A DNA stretch of 64,000 nt from Flavobacterium sp. UBA6135 (GTDB lineage: Bacteria; Bacteroidota; Bacteroidia; Flavobacteriales; Flavobacteriaceae): NCBI RefSeq assembly GCF_002428305.1, contig NZ_DIVJ01000010.1:1-64000 (forward strand), in the 5' to 3' direction. Shown piece by piece: positions 17,982-26,365 of this stretch. The position numbers and the translations under genes are program-made. The notes beneath the pieces are model-generated. The model did no database searches, had not been told where the DNA came from, and worked only from the letters and a program-made list of their open reading frames with translations. The stretch's first letter is position 1. The number at the start of each line of letters is the position of its first letter.

Positions 17982-18526
17982 GCTTTTTTGGCGTTAGCTA
18001 GTGTTGGTAATTGGATGTCTTTTTCAGAAATGATTAGTTTCTCTGTATCGAAATTCCAATCGATTCCAATCGTTTGATCGTTGTAAATAATCCCACCTTC
18101 CGATTCTTTATTATAAAAATTATCACATTTATAAAAAAATGTTGCGGTTTCACTTAATACTAAAAATCCGTGAGCAAAACCTCTGGGTACAAAAAATTGT
18201 TTTTGATTTTCAGCTGATAAAACTACGGCTTCATATTGACCAAAGGTTTTAGAACCCGGTCTGATATCAACAGCTACATCCAAAACTTCTCCCTGAATTA
18301 CTCGAACCAGTTTCGCTTGAGCAAATTCACCGGTTTGGTAATGTAAACCTCGCAAAACACCTTTGGATGAAAATGATTGATTGTCCTGCACAAAATGTAC
18401 GGATTGCTCTAAAGTATTTTGAAAAGTCCGCTCGTTAAAACTTTCCATGAAATAACCTCTTTCGTCACGTATAACATTCGGTTCTAAAATAAAGCATCCT
18501 TGTAGTTTAGTTTCTATAAATTTCAT
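17975..18526 (-). CDS. rmlC: dTDP-4-dehydrorhamnose 3,5-epimerase
   Basis: A 183-aa cupin enzyme that epimerises dTDP-4-keto-6-deoxyglucose to the L-lyxo form. The start is the ATG at 18524-18526 (MKFIETKLQGCFILEPNVIR), the normal N-terminus of the family; an ATG four codons upstream is unlikely. Diagnostic motifs are RDERGYFMESFNE, the catalytic His in GVLRGLHYQ (about residues 57-65), VDIRPGSKTFG, FFVPRGFAHGF (about 113-123) with the second conserved His, and the Tyr-containing FFYKCDNFYNKESEGGI. The length is standard. It overlaps rmlD by 7 bases. A 139-base gap separates it from rmlA, exactly where rmlB often sits, and rmlB is absent. Confidence 0.96.
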   Translation of the reverse strand: MKFIETKLQGCFILEPNVIRDERGYFMESFNERTFQNTLEQSVHFVQDNQSFSSKGVLRGLHYQTGEFAQAKLVRVIQGEVLDVAVDIRPGSKTFGQYEAVVLSAENQKQFFVPRGFAHGFLVLSETATFFYKCDNFYNKESEGGIIYNDQTIGIDWNFDTEKLIISEKDIQLPTLANAKKAW

Positions 18527-18665
18527 TTTCAATTGCATTACACAACATTAAACTTCTTTTTTGAACATTGATTTAAATAATTAGTAAGATCTGAAAAGTA
18601 ATTTTTACAATTTCTTTTAATTTCAAAAATCTGTGTTCTAAAATCTATCCGTTTGGTTTAAAATC

Positions 18666-19523
18666 TTAAATTAAGCCCATCAAATGAGTTCCATAGCCGC
18701 TTTTCAGTAATGGTTCGGCTATTTTTTTCAATTGATTAGCATCAATGAAACCCATTCTATAAGCCGCTTCTTCAATGGCTCCAATTTTTAAACCTTGTCG
18801 TTCTTCAATTACTTGAACAAACTGTCCGGCTTGCATTAAAGATTGAAAGGTTCCGGTGTCTAACCACGCGGTTCCTCTGTCAAGAATACTAACTTGAAGA
18901 TTTCCACGGTTTAAATATTCTTTGTTAACATCTGTAATTTCCAATTCGCCGCGATGACTGGGTTTAATATTAGCTGCTATTTCTAATACCGAATTATCAT
19001 AGAAATAAATTCCCGGAACAGCATAATTTGATTTTGGATGTTGCGGTTTTTCTTCAATGGATAATACTTTTCCACTTTTATCAAAATCTACTACCCCATA
19101 TCGTTCAGGATCCAAAACATGATAAGCATAAATAATTCCACCATCCGGATCATTGTTCTTTTGAAGTAATTCTGCCAAACCGGTTCCATAGAAAATATTA
19201 TCACCTAAGATAAGAGCAACTTTATCATTTCCAACAAATTCTTTTCCAATGATAAATGCTTCTGCTAAACCGTTTGGATGTTCTTGCACAGCATATTCAA
19301 AACGACATCCCAACTTACTACCGTCTCCCAAAAGTTGACGAAACAGTGGCAAATCATGAGGCGTTGATATGATTAAAATTTCACTAATTCCAGCCCACAT
19401 TAAGGTTGACAACGGATAATAAATCATCGGTTTATCATAAATCGGCATCAACTGTTTACTTACGGCCAAAGTCAAAGGATGTAATCGCGTTCCCGACCCA
19501 CCTGCTAAAATAATTCCTTTCAT
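18666..19523 (-). CDS. rmlA: Glucose-1-phosphate thymidylyltransferase
   Basis: A 285-aa nucleotidyltransferase that makes dTDP-glucose, the first step of dTDP-rhamnose synthesis. The nucleotide-binding loop GIILAGGSGTRLHPLT is at the N-terminus, followed by SKQLMPIYDKPMIYYPL, which is the classic RmlA signature. Further marks are QEHPNGLAEAF (about residues 79-89), the metal-binding LGDNIFYG (about 106-113), GVVDFD, EEKPQHPKSNYAVPGIYFYD, and RGTAWLDTGT near 220. All catalytic motifs appear intact. It follows the Wzz-like gene by three bases and precedes rmlC, so it belongs to the same transcript coming from 22.2 kb. Confidence 0.97.
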   Translation of the reverse strand: MKGIILAGGSGTRLHPLTLAVSKQLMPIYDKPMIYYPLSTLMWAGISEILIISTPHDLPLFRQLLGDGSKLGCRFEYAVQEHPNGLAEAFIIGKEFVGNDKVALILGDNIFYGTGLAELLQKNNDPDGGIIYAYHVLDPERYGVVDFDKSGKVLSIEEKPQHPKSNYAVPGIYFYDNSVLEIAANIKPSHRGELEITDVNKEYLNRGNLQVSILDRGTAWLDTGTFQSLMQAGQFVQVIEERQGLKIGAIEEAAYRMGFIDANQLKKIAEPLLKSGYGTHLMGLI

Positions 19524-19526
19524 TTT

Positions 19527-20513
19527 TTACGCGTTTGCTAATTTTTGTTGTCTTTTATAAAAACTTAACAACAGACTAATGACAATGAACCCTAAAATAA
19601 ATATAAATGGCAAAATTAATTTTAATTTTCCATTTACAGATTTCGTGTTTTTTATATTTAAAGTACTACTTAAATCTTTAATTACTCTGTCTATATTAAC
19701 TTTTTGAATACGCAAGTTAGCTTGTTCGGTAATCAATTCTTCTTTGGTTTTTAAAACATCGTTCAATTGAGAGTTTTCATTGTTATAATAAACCAGTCGA
19801 TCGCTTTTTAAGGCTGATGCATCCAATGAACTTGAAAATTCTGCTAAAATTCCATCAATTTGCTCAAGCATTTGATCATTATATTTCATTTGAATCTCAG
19901 TATTATTAATCACTTCTTTTTGTAGAGACTTATAATAATCAGAGTCATTTAAAAAATTTAAAATGGGTTGAACAGTCTTATCTTCAGAAGTTATTTCTGA
20001 GGTGGTAAACTTTACTAGATGATAAAAATAGTTTTTACTGGTTACCTTGTCTTCTAATATTTTTTGAATGTTACCATCTTCAGCCATTAATTTAATTAAA
20101 TTAAAATTTTCAGATGTATTATTGATAAACCGGTAGGCGTCGATAATCGGTTCAATTTCAATTTTTTTAAAATTATCAACTTGCTTAATTCCAATTTGCT
20201 TTAAAAAAACAGTATCCTTTTCTTTAATTTTTGCATTTAACTGCTCAACTTTTGAATACAGATAATCATTAGAACCAAAATTTGGCATAACAATTAATTG
20301 ATTATCGTAAACTTTTGAGGTTGTATCCAAATAATAACCAAGACCCACTCCAATTATAAATAAACCTATAATCCAAATTAAATTTCTTTTTAAGAATAAA
20401 ATTCCATTAAATAAAGCCATTAACAACGATTCAAAGCCATTTGAAATTTTCTTAGAAATCTGACTTAAATCTATTTCTTGATTATCCGTGTTTTGAGGTA
20501 CGTTCGAACTCAT
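19527..20513 (-). CDS. Wzz-like chain-length / polysaccharide co-polymerase protein
   Basis: A 328-aa inner membrane protein with one helix near the N-terminus (about residues 45-64, NLIWIIGLFIIGVGLGYYL) and one near the C-terminus (about 297-317, KLILPFIFILGFIVISLLLS), with a large periplasmic middle rich in K, E, N and predicted helices. This two-helix layout is that of Wzz-type co-polymerases, which set glycan chain length. No Walker motifs follow, so it is not a Wzc kinase. No clear P-x2-P-x-x-P signature is visible, so the call is by topology and neighbourhood. It lies between the gene at 20520 (six-base gap) and rmlA (three-base gap). Confidence 0.6.
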   Translation of the reverse strand: MSSNVPQNTDNQEIDLSQISKKISNGFESLLMALFNGILFLKRNLIWIIGLFIIGVGLGYYLDTTSKVYDNQLIVMPNFGSNDYLYSKVEQLNAKIKEKDTVFLKQIGIKQVDNFKKIEIEPIIDAYRFINNTSENFNLIKLMAEDGNIQKILEDKVTSKNYFYHLVKFTTSEITSEDKTVQPILNFLNDSDYYKSLQKEVINNTEIQMKYNDQMLEQIDGILAEFSSSLDASALKSDRLVYYNNENSQLNDVLKTKEELITEQANLRIQKVNIDRVIKDLSSTLNIKNTKSVNGKLKLILPFIFILGFIVISLLLSFYKRQQKLANA

Positions 20514-20519
20514 AAAATT

Positions 20520-22211
20520 TTATTTTATATTAAAAATTTGCTCTAGTATTTTAATGGTAATCAAATAGGTTGGTTTTACACCTGTAGTCCCCAAACCTCC
20601 TGAAGCTAATGTACTTCCTGTTTCTAACGGATTATCAGATGCATAATAAGCATAACGAACTTTTACGTCAGGATGTATACTCTTTCTGATTTTTGATGCA
20701 GATTGAATTGCTTTTTGATAATAAGCTCCTTCCATCTCTAATCCAATAACGCCCCAAGTGGAATCATGAAAGAACTTTAATAAATCTTTGTTTTGTAAAG
20801 ACGTTCCCAAAACCGTAACCATTGGTCCGGCACAAACCGGAATACCATTACCTTCAAACATTTCTTTAGTTAACTCGTTTTTAAACGGATAATTATCGGC
20901 TGTTCCTTCGTTAATATGAGCATTCGGAATCATGATATCACCTTTTCCTCCTTCTAAAATTCCTGCTTTTCCCATAATGGAAACCGATTCTACATTCAAT
21001 AAAATCTTGTCTTTTCCGGATTTAAAAGGTTTTAACAGCTCGTCAATGGTTTCATAAGCTTGCTCTCCAAAAGCATAATCCATAACAATCAGCACAGGCT
21101 TCTCTTCTTTGAATGTTGCTTTGGCAAAATCTGACTTTGAAAAATCAACTTTTGAAGAATCAAAAATCTGAACATCTATATTTGTTCCTGACTGATCCGG
21201 TAATGAAATCATGCCATTTTGTAAAGCAATATTTTCTACTTTTCCTCTCAAATCATCAGCTCCTGATTTGCTCAAATCTTCATAAATGGCATAGGTATCT
21301 GCTCCTTTATATTTTGAACCGATTGCTTGTTTAGAAAAAATGGAATTCATGACACTGTGCATGTTGGCACTAATGATATGAATCGGTCTGTTGATTAGAT
21401 TTTTTTTCAACAAAACCTCTTTGATGTTTGTGGCCCAAATTTCACCATGAATGTGGTGACCCAATCGCTCTCTTAAAATTGGGCTGAATGTTATGGTTCG
21501 TTTGTTGTTTTGAATAACTTCTTCAATGGCTAATTTTCCCAACCAATATATAATGTGAAGCAATCTGTCTGGTTTTTCTTTGGTACCAAAATCTTCGTAG
21601 ATGGCTAAGACTTCAGAAAATGGTCTTCCTAAAATATTGGAAGCATGAGAAATTGCTTTCTCTTTATCCATTAAAGAAAGTTTTTTATTTTGTAGTACAA
21701 CTTGTTCCAATTTTTCCCAATCACGGGTTACTTCAAAATTATTTTCATCCAATAAAACCCGGTCTTTAATTTTATGTGATTCAATAAAAATAAAGGTCAA
21801 GTGGGTTAAAATATCATAGATGTCAGAACGTCCTCTTGTAATTTCAACGTTCATTTGTTCTTCATCTATTCGATAACAATTTCTTCTTCTTTTTGGTGGA
21901 ACTATTGCTTGAAAATGTGATTTAGAATAGCCTTCATCCGAAGTCAAATTGATAAAACGACATTCTTCAATACCAACGGGAAGTCTTTCAATTACATATA
22001 ATAATCCGTTTAATTCTACTTTTTCTTCTGCAATGGTTCCATAAATTTCCGGCCTTAATAATAACAACGCTTCTCTGAGTGTATCACCCGAAACTCCCAT
22101 AGGTTTATAAAACCCACGGTTAAACAAATGTCTCATGGTAATATAAAGACGTTCAATTGCCGCAGATGACTCTTGGGCTCGTGAACGGGATATGTTTTTA
22201 ATTTCTTTCAT
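20520..22211 (-). CDS. Conserved Bacteroidetes protein with nucleoside-phosphorylase-like C-terminus (DUF6909-type)
   Basis: A 563-aa soluble protein, probably cytosolic since no signal peptide or helix is visible. The N-terminal ~260 residues (start MKEIKNISRSRAQESSAAIE) are of unknown function. From about residue 260 the sequence resembles the purine nucleoside / uridine phosphorylase fold: IIWLGK, a GDIMIPNAHINEGTADNYPF stretch similar to the D-I-V-V-P loop, ACAGPMVTV-type turns (VCAGPMVTVLGTS), and near residue 495 GLEMEGAYYQ, the E-M-E motif that binds the ribose 2'-hydroxyl, then YYASDNP, the expected catalytic Asp region. The link to the sugar locus is by location, six bases before the Wzz-like gene. 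It is preceded by a -7 box (22233-22240) and may head this operon. The reaction is unknown. Confidence concerns the gene, less the activity. Confidence 0.7.
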   Translation of the reverse strand: MKEIKNISRSRAQESSAAIERLYITMRHLFNRGFYKPMGVSGDTLREALLLLRPEIYGTIAEEKVELNGLLYVIERLPVGIEECRFINLTSDEGYSKSHFQAIVPPKRRRNCYRIDEEQMNVEITRGRSDIYDILTHLTFIFIESHKIKDRVLLDENNFEVTRDWEKLEQVVLQNKKLSLMDKEKAISHASNILGRPFSEVLAIYEDFGTKEKPDRLLHIIYWLGKLAIEEVIQNNKRTITFSPILRERLGHHIHGEIWATNIKEVLLKKNLINRPIHIISANMHSVMNSIFSKQAIGSKYKGADTYAIYEDLSKSGADDLRGKVENIALQNGMISLPDQSGTNIDVQIFDSSKVDFSKSDFAKATFKEEKPVLIVMDYAFGEQAYETIDELLKPFKSGKDKILLNVESVSIMGKAGILEGGKGDIMIPNAHINEGTADNYPFKNELTKEMFEGNGIPVCAGPMVTVLGTSLQNKDLLKFFHDSTWGVIGLEMEGAYYQKAIQSASKIRKSIHPDVKVRYAYYASDNPLETGSTLASGGLGTTGVKPTYLITIKILEQIFNIK

Positions 22212-22232
22212 TTATATCTATTTTCTAACCCA

Positions 22233-22240
22233 CAAAGGTA
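22233..22240 (-). promoter_or_regulatory. Candidate -7 box at the head of the polysaccharide operon
   Basis: Minus strand TACCTTTG matches TAnnTTTG, 21 bases before the ATG at 22211. It would drive the 20520-22211 gene, the Wzz-like gene and rmlACD. No clear TTG (-33) is seen. Confidence 0.45.
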
Positions 22241-22253
22241 GTTTTTTTTATTT

Positions 22254-23135
22254 TTAATTGGTTAATGTAAGGTTAATAGCTGGTGTCATCACTTTATTGT
22301 CCCAAGGCTTGTCTTTTTTTGATGCATAAATTTTATTCCTTACCCATTTACCTCCGTAATATCGAAAAGAATTTTTTGTTTCAGAATAATTAATTACCAA
22401 TGACGGTGCATAATTAATTTGTTCATTTTTGTTCTTTGATTTACCTGATTTGTATTCAAAAACGTATTTGTTTTCATCAATTATGAGCCACTCTAAACCG
22501 ATAACAATTCCTTTCTCAGAAAATTTTATGTTGTTTTTAGAAACATCAATTTTGTTGTTTCTCATCCCTTTTTTTACAGATACAATTAACTCTTCATACA
22601 ATAAATCATTTGAAGGTATTGAATCATTCATCTCATAAATCCGAATTTTTAATTTTGCGTCTTTTATTTCACTATTACTATAAAAACTAATACTTTTGAT
22701 ATAGGGCGTTTCGTTGTATTTTTCTTGAAAAGGAAATAATTTACCATAAATCCAAGGTTTATCTCCTGATAGTTGTGTGTGGTGTATTTTTTTTGCGTCT
22801 CCTATTTCTAACTCCTTTGTTTTTTTGAGATTTTCAACTACAACTTCTTCTAATTGATAGATTTTAGGATTTAGTAAAACACTTTTTGCTTTTAATGAAG
22901 AAATTATTTTTGTTTCATACCCCAAAGCAGAAAAAACAATATTTTTATTCTCGTTTAAAACCAAATCAAAAAAACCTTTTTCATTAGAAGTTGTTCCAAT
23001 GTTTTCATTTTCCACCCAAATATTAACATATGGAATGGGTTTTCCGGTTAAACTGTCTTTCACTACACCGGAAATTTGAGCGGTGAGGTTTGAAATGATG
23101 AATAATAAAAAAAATAGTTGTTTAAATTTGAACAT
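22254..23135 (-). CDS. Exported protein with carboxypeptidase-regulatory-like domain
   Basis: A 293-aa exported protein. The signal peptide is MFKFKQLFFLLFIISNLTAQ with cleavage after the Ala-Gln. Residues 20-110 form a CarboxypepD_reg-like domain (ISGVVKDSLTGKPIPYVNIW, EKGFFDLVL, FSALGYETKIIS), the small beta-sandwich found at the N-terminus of TonB-dependent receptors and many Bacteroidetes envelope proteins. The remaining ~180 residues are beta-rich with no family I recognise. There is no C-terminal T9SS signature and no lipobox, so it is likely periplasmic or loosely outer-membrane-associated. It lies 99 bases from the GH3 gene and seems monocistronic. Confidence 0.75.
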   Translation of the reverse strand: MFKFKQLFFLLFIISNLTAQISGVVKDSLTGKPIPYVNIWVENENIGTTSNEKGFFDLVLNENKNIVFSALGYETKIISSLKAKSVLLNPKIYQLEEVVVENLKKTKELEIGDAKKIHHTQLSGDKPWIYGKLFPFQEKYNETPYIKSISFYSNSEIKDAKLKIRIYEMNDSIPSNDLLYEELIVSVKKGMRNNKIDVSKNNIKFSEKGIVIGLEWLIIDENKYVFEYKSGKSKNKNEQINYAPSLVINYSETKNSFRYYGGKWVRNKIYASKKDKPWDNKVMTPAINLTLTN

Positions 23136-23234
23136 TTTTTTGCTTTTATTTTTTTGCAGGAGATTCTTATTTCGACTTCGTCATCTTGCAGAATGACAAA
23201 AAGTAATTCGACTTGCAACCCGAACCCCGCAATT

Positions 23235-24725
23235 TTATAACTTTTTAACTAATTTATCTGCTATGATTCTATCATTACTCAATCGCGGTAACTTGTTTTG
23301 ACCTCCCAATTTTCCAATGGATTTCATATAATTATTGAACCCTTCTTTTTTAACCGGAGTTATCACAACTGTTCTTAAGATTTTGCCCGAGATTAAGTCG
23401 TCATAATACACATTTAATTTTCGCATGGCTGCATCAATTTTTAAGGCGAATGCATCCATATCTTGTGGTGGGTTTTCAAATTCTATAAACCATTCGTGGT
23501 AAGGTAATCCGTTTTCAGGATTAATTTGAGGAGCCACCGTAAATTCATTAACGCTGGCAGTTGTTCCTTCTAAAGCTTCTTTTAAAGCTTGCTCTACTTC
23601 ACTCCCGATAACATGCTCACCAAAAGCCGAAATAAAATGTTTGATTCTACCGGAAACAATCACACGATGTGGTTTGAGTGAAGTAAACTGAACAGTATCG
23701 CCAATATTATATCCCCAAAGTCCGGCATTAGTAGAAATAATCAAAGCATAATTCACCCCTAATTCCACTTCGCCAATAGTATATCGTTTCGGATTTTCGG
23801 TAAAGAATTCATCCGCTTTAATAAATTCATAAAAAATGCCGTGGTTCAATAACAATAACATTCCTTTTTCCTTTTGCGAATCTTGGTAAGCAAAAAATCC
23901 TTCCGAAGCCGGAAACAATTCAATGGAATCTATTTTTTTTCCAATTAAGCTTTCAAATCGAGCTCTGTAAGGTTCAAAATTGACACCTCCATAAACATAT
24001 AAACTGAAATTCTTAAAAATTTCTCCCACTTTCTTATTTCCTTTTTTTTCAAGTTTCTCAAAATACATCTGAACCCATGAAGGAATACCTGAAATCAAAG
24101 TCATGTTTTCCTTAAAGGTTTCTTCAACAATAGCATTTACTTTGGTTTCCCAATCTTCAATACAATTGGTTTCCCATGAAGGCATTCTGTTTTTTGAAAG
24201 GTATTTTGGAACATAATGGGCAACAATACCTGAAAGACGTCCTAATTTAATTCCATTTTTTTCTTCTAAAACAGGACTCCCTTGCAAGAATATCATTTTT
24301 CCCTTAACAAAATCAGCATTCCCGGTTTCATGAATATAACTTAACAAAGCATTTCTAGCCGATTGAACATGAAACGGAATAGACTCTCTGGTTAACGGAA
24401 TATATTTTGCTCCTGAAGTCGTGCCTGATGTTTTGGCAAAATACACCGGTTTCCCTTTCCAAAGTATGTCTTTTTTACCTTCAATAACCAAATCAACATA
24501 GGGTTTTAAGGCTTCATAATCTCTAACAGGCACAAAGTTGGTAAAATCTGAAAACGTTTTTATTTTAGAAAAAGAATGATCACTGCCAAACTTTGTCTTT
24601 GCTGCAGCTTTAAGTAAGTTTCGAAAAACTTTTTGCTGTGTTGCAACCGGATTGGAAGTCCACTTGAGTGTGTCTTTATGTATTTTTTTTGCTAAGAGTT
24701 TAGCGGCTAATATTTTTATTCGCAT
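23235..24725 (-). CDS. GH3-family acyl-adenylate-forming enzyme
   Basis: A 496-aa ANL-superfamily protein of the GH3 group. In plants GH3 proteins conjugate hormones such as auxin to amino acids through an acyl-adenylate. Bacterial members have unknown substrates. Visible motifs: the P-loop-like FAKTSGTTSGAKYIPLT (about residues 93-109), YGGVNFEPYRARFES, the adenylate-binding FPASEGFFAYQ (about 270-280), and GLWGYNIGDTVQFTSLKPHR (about 333-352), with GRIKHFISAFGEHV next. The catalytic motifs look intact. The gene lies two bases from the M23 peptidase gene upstream, so the two are cotranscribed. Confidence 0.88.
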   Translation of the reverse strand: MRIKILAAKLLAKKIHKDTLKWTSNPVATQQKVFRNLLKAAAKTKFGSDHSFSKIKTFSDFTNFVPVRDYEALKPYVDLVIEGKKDILWKGKPVYFAKTSGTTSGAKYIPLTRESIPFHVQSARNALLSYIHETGNADFVKGKMIFLQGSPVLEEKNGIKLGRLSGIVAHYVPKYLSKNRMPSWETNCIEDWETKVNAIVEETFKENMTLISGIPSWVQMYFEKLEKKGNKKVGEIFKNFSLYVYGGVNFEPYRARFESLIGKKIDSIELFPASEGFFAYQDSQKEKGMLLLLNHGIFYEFIKADEFFTENPKRYTIGEVELGVNYALIISTNAGLWGYNIGDTVQFTSLKPHRVIVSGRIKHFISAFGEHVIGSEVEQALKEALEGTTASVNEFTVAPQINPENGLPYHEWFIEFENPPQDMDAFALKIDAAMRKLNVYYDDLISGKILRTVVITPVKKEGFNNYMKSIGKLGGQNKLPRLSNDRIIADKLVKKL

Positions 24726-24727
24726 AA

Positions 24728-25597
24728 TTATTCAAAATCAATAAATTGTGATGGATCTATTGGAAAACCATCTTTCCATAATTCAAAATGCAAATGAATT
24801 CCTGTTGATTCTTTTCCGGTTGATCCTGCTAAGGCAATAACTTCACCAGTTCTCACAACGTTTCCTTGAGCTTTTGTCAAAGTTGCGGCATGTTTATAAA
24901 CAGATAAAATTCCGTCACGATGATTTATAATAATTACATTTCCTGTTGAAGGTGTCCACTCCGAAAAAATCACAGTTCCATTTGCCACAGCTTTTATTGG
25001 TGTGTCTCTTGCGAGGGCAATATCAATGGCAAAATGATTGTTTTTAACATTGTATTTTTCTGTCACATGTCCTTTTGCCGGAGGAAATAAAACCAAACTC
25101 ATGTTGGATTGTGCTTTTTCAAAAAGATTATATTTATCTTCCTGAGCTACTTGCTCTCGTAACTTAATTTCCTCTTTTGAAGCATTCAATTGATATTTAG
25201 AGGCATCTTGAACTTCGGCATTTAAAACAGAATCTTTATTAAACTTGGCATATTCTAAATCACCGGTCAATATTTTTCTGATGGATTGAATATAAGCTTC
25301 ATTCTTTTTTACTTCAATTTCCAGAGAATCCGATTTTACAGACAACAATGTGGCTTCTTTTTTCAATTTTCCGGAAGTATACCCGGGAATATATTCCCTT
25401 AATGGAGTAAAAGCAATGATATAGGTGGTTATTGCAATTAAAAGAATTGAGGATATGGTCAAGACCACAAAAACATTCATCAGGTTTAATTTCAATGAAA
25501 AAATTTCTTCAAACGTGTCTTCGTTTAAAATAACCAACCTTCTTTTGTTAAAAAGTCTGTTTTTTAATTTTTGTCTTTTTAGTCTTTTACCAGACAT
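24728..25597 (-). CDS. M23 family peptidoglycan metallopeptidase, membrane-anchored
   Basis: A 289-aa protein with a short basic N-terminus (MSGKRLKRQKLKNRLFNKRR), a single membrane helix (about residues 37-60), a coiled-coil-prone segment (about 75-150), and a C-terminal LytM/M23 domain (about 170-285). The zinc ligands are intact: H-x3-D in NHFAIDIAL (about 197-205) and H-x-H in GIHLHFELW (about 266-274). It is expected to cut peptide cross-links in the periplasm during growth. It is cotranscribed with the GH3 gene downstream and has a -7 box (25615-25622) in front. It is divergent from tatA. Confidence 0.92.
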   Translation of the reverse strand: MSGKRLKRQKLKNRLFNKRRLVILNEDTFEEIFSLKLNLMNVFVVLTISSILLIAITTYIIAFTPLREYIPGYTSGKLKKEATLLSVKSDSLEIEVKKNEAYIQSIRKILTGDLEYAKFNKDSVLNAEVQDASKYQLNASKEEIKLREQVAQEDKYNLFEKAQSNMSLVLFPPAKGHVTEKYNVKNNHFAIDIALARDTPIKAVANGTVIFSEWTPSTGNVIIINHRDGILSVYKHAATLTKAQGNVVRTGEVIALAGSTGKESTGIHLHFELWKDGFPIDPSQFIDFE

Positions 25598-25614
25598 GTT
25601 TTTATTTTAATATA

Positions 25615-25622
25615 CAAATATA
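25615..25622 (-). promoter_or_regulatory. Candidate -7 box of the M23 peptidase/GH3 operon
   Basis: Minus strand TATATTTG matches TAnnTTTG, 17 bases before the ATG at 25597. No strong -33 TTG is visible. Confidence 0.45.
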
Positions 25623-25740
25623 ATAATTATACCTTCTTTAAAAAGTGTCGTATTTGTTGTTTAATGCAAATATAATTCACTTTAACTTGGTTTTTAGTTA
25701 AGAATTACTAATAATATAGACAACTACACTAATTTATTTT

Positions 25741-25748
25741 TACCTTTG
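25741..25748 (+). promoter_or_regulatory. Candidate -7 box of tatA
   Basis: Plus strand TACCTTTG matches TAnnTTTG, 19 bases before the ATG at 25768. No TTG at 17-23 bases upstream. Confidence 0.45.
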
Positions 25749-25767
25749 TGTTCTTAATTTAGATATT

Positions 25768-25965
25768 ATGAATGCATTAGCAATATTTTTAGGTTTTATT
25801 GGAGTTCCGCAAGTTATTTTGATTGTGGTGGTTTTGCTTCTTCTTTTTGGAGGTAAAAAAATTCCGGAATTGATGAAAGGTTTAGGAAGTGGTATCAAGG
25901 AATTTAAAAATGCCGCAAAAGAAGACCAGCCTGCTGACAAAAAAGAAGACGATAAAAAGGAATAA
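25768..25965 (+). CDS. tatA: Twin-arginine translocase subunit TatA
   Basis: A 65-aa protein with the TatA/E layout: a short N-terminus, one membrane helix (about residues 14-31, PQVILIVVVLLLLFGGKKIP), the F-G-x-K-K-I-P-E-L hinge that is diagnostic of the family, an amphipathic helix (about 33-50, MKGLGSGIKEFKNAAKE), and a highly charged tail rich in K, D and E. It forms the pore-making subunit that carries folded proteins across the inner membrane. The gene stands alone on the plus strand, divergent from the M23 gene. The gap after it (25966-26365) holds only a hairpin and AT-rich sequence. Confidence 0.96.
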   Translation: MNALAIFLGFIGVPQVILIVVVLLLLFGGKKIPELMKGLGSGIKEFKNAAKEDQPADKKEDDKKE

Positions 25966-26365
25966 CTTTTAAAAAGTTCCTATAATTTATTATTCCAAAT
26001 TCCATGAAAACAGTCATTCGGATTTGGAATTTTTAGTATAAAAGAAAAGCCTCCGAAAATTAATTTCCGGAGGCTTAAAAGAAAATATATGTAGGTTGTT
26101 ATTTTAAGTCTTAGGTTTTTCTAACCCTTAAACCTTTTACTTAAAAATTAACTGTTTATTATAATACAATAAAAATGCCTAAATAATAGTAAACCTGCCA
26201 GTTTCTCTATAAACCATTATTTTTTAGTTTTAATTTATTGAAATTCAGTGATTTAATTTTAAATGAAATTCCTTTTTTAAGATTCAAAAATGAAATTCTA
26301 TTTATAAAAAAAGTGTATAAACTGAGTAATTTTATGTGTAAGCTGTATATTTTTTATACAATTTT
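25966..26365. other. Intergenic region between tatA and tex
   Basis: About 400 bases without a plausible gene. It contains the hairpin at 26047-26076 and otherwise AT-rich sequence without repeats, promoters or small coding frames that I could support. Confidence 0.6.
26047..26076 (-). terminator. Stem-loop terminator downstream of tex
   Basis: Nine-base arms AAGCCTCCG (26047-26055) and CGGAGGCTT (26068-26076). On the minus strand it is followed by TTTTCTTTT, so it fits the tex/AAA ATPase transcript, about 290 bases after the tex stop. On the plus strand (tatA) no T-run follows, so it works less clearly there. Confidence 0.65.
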
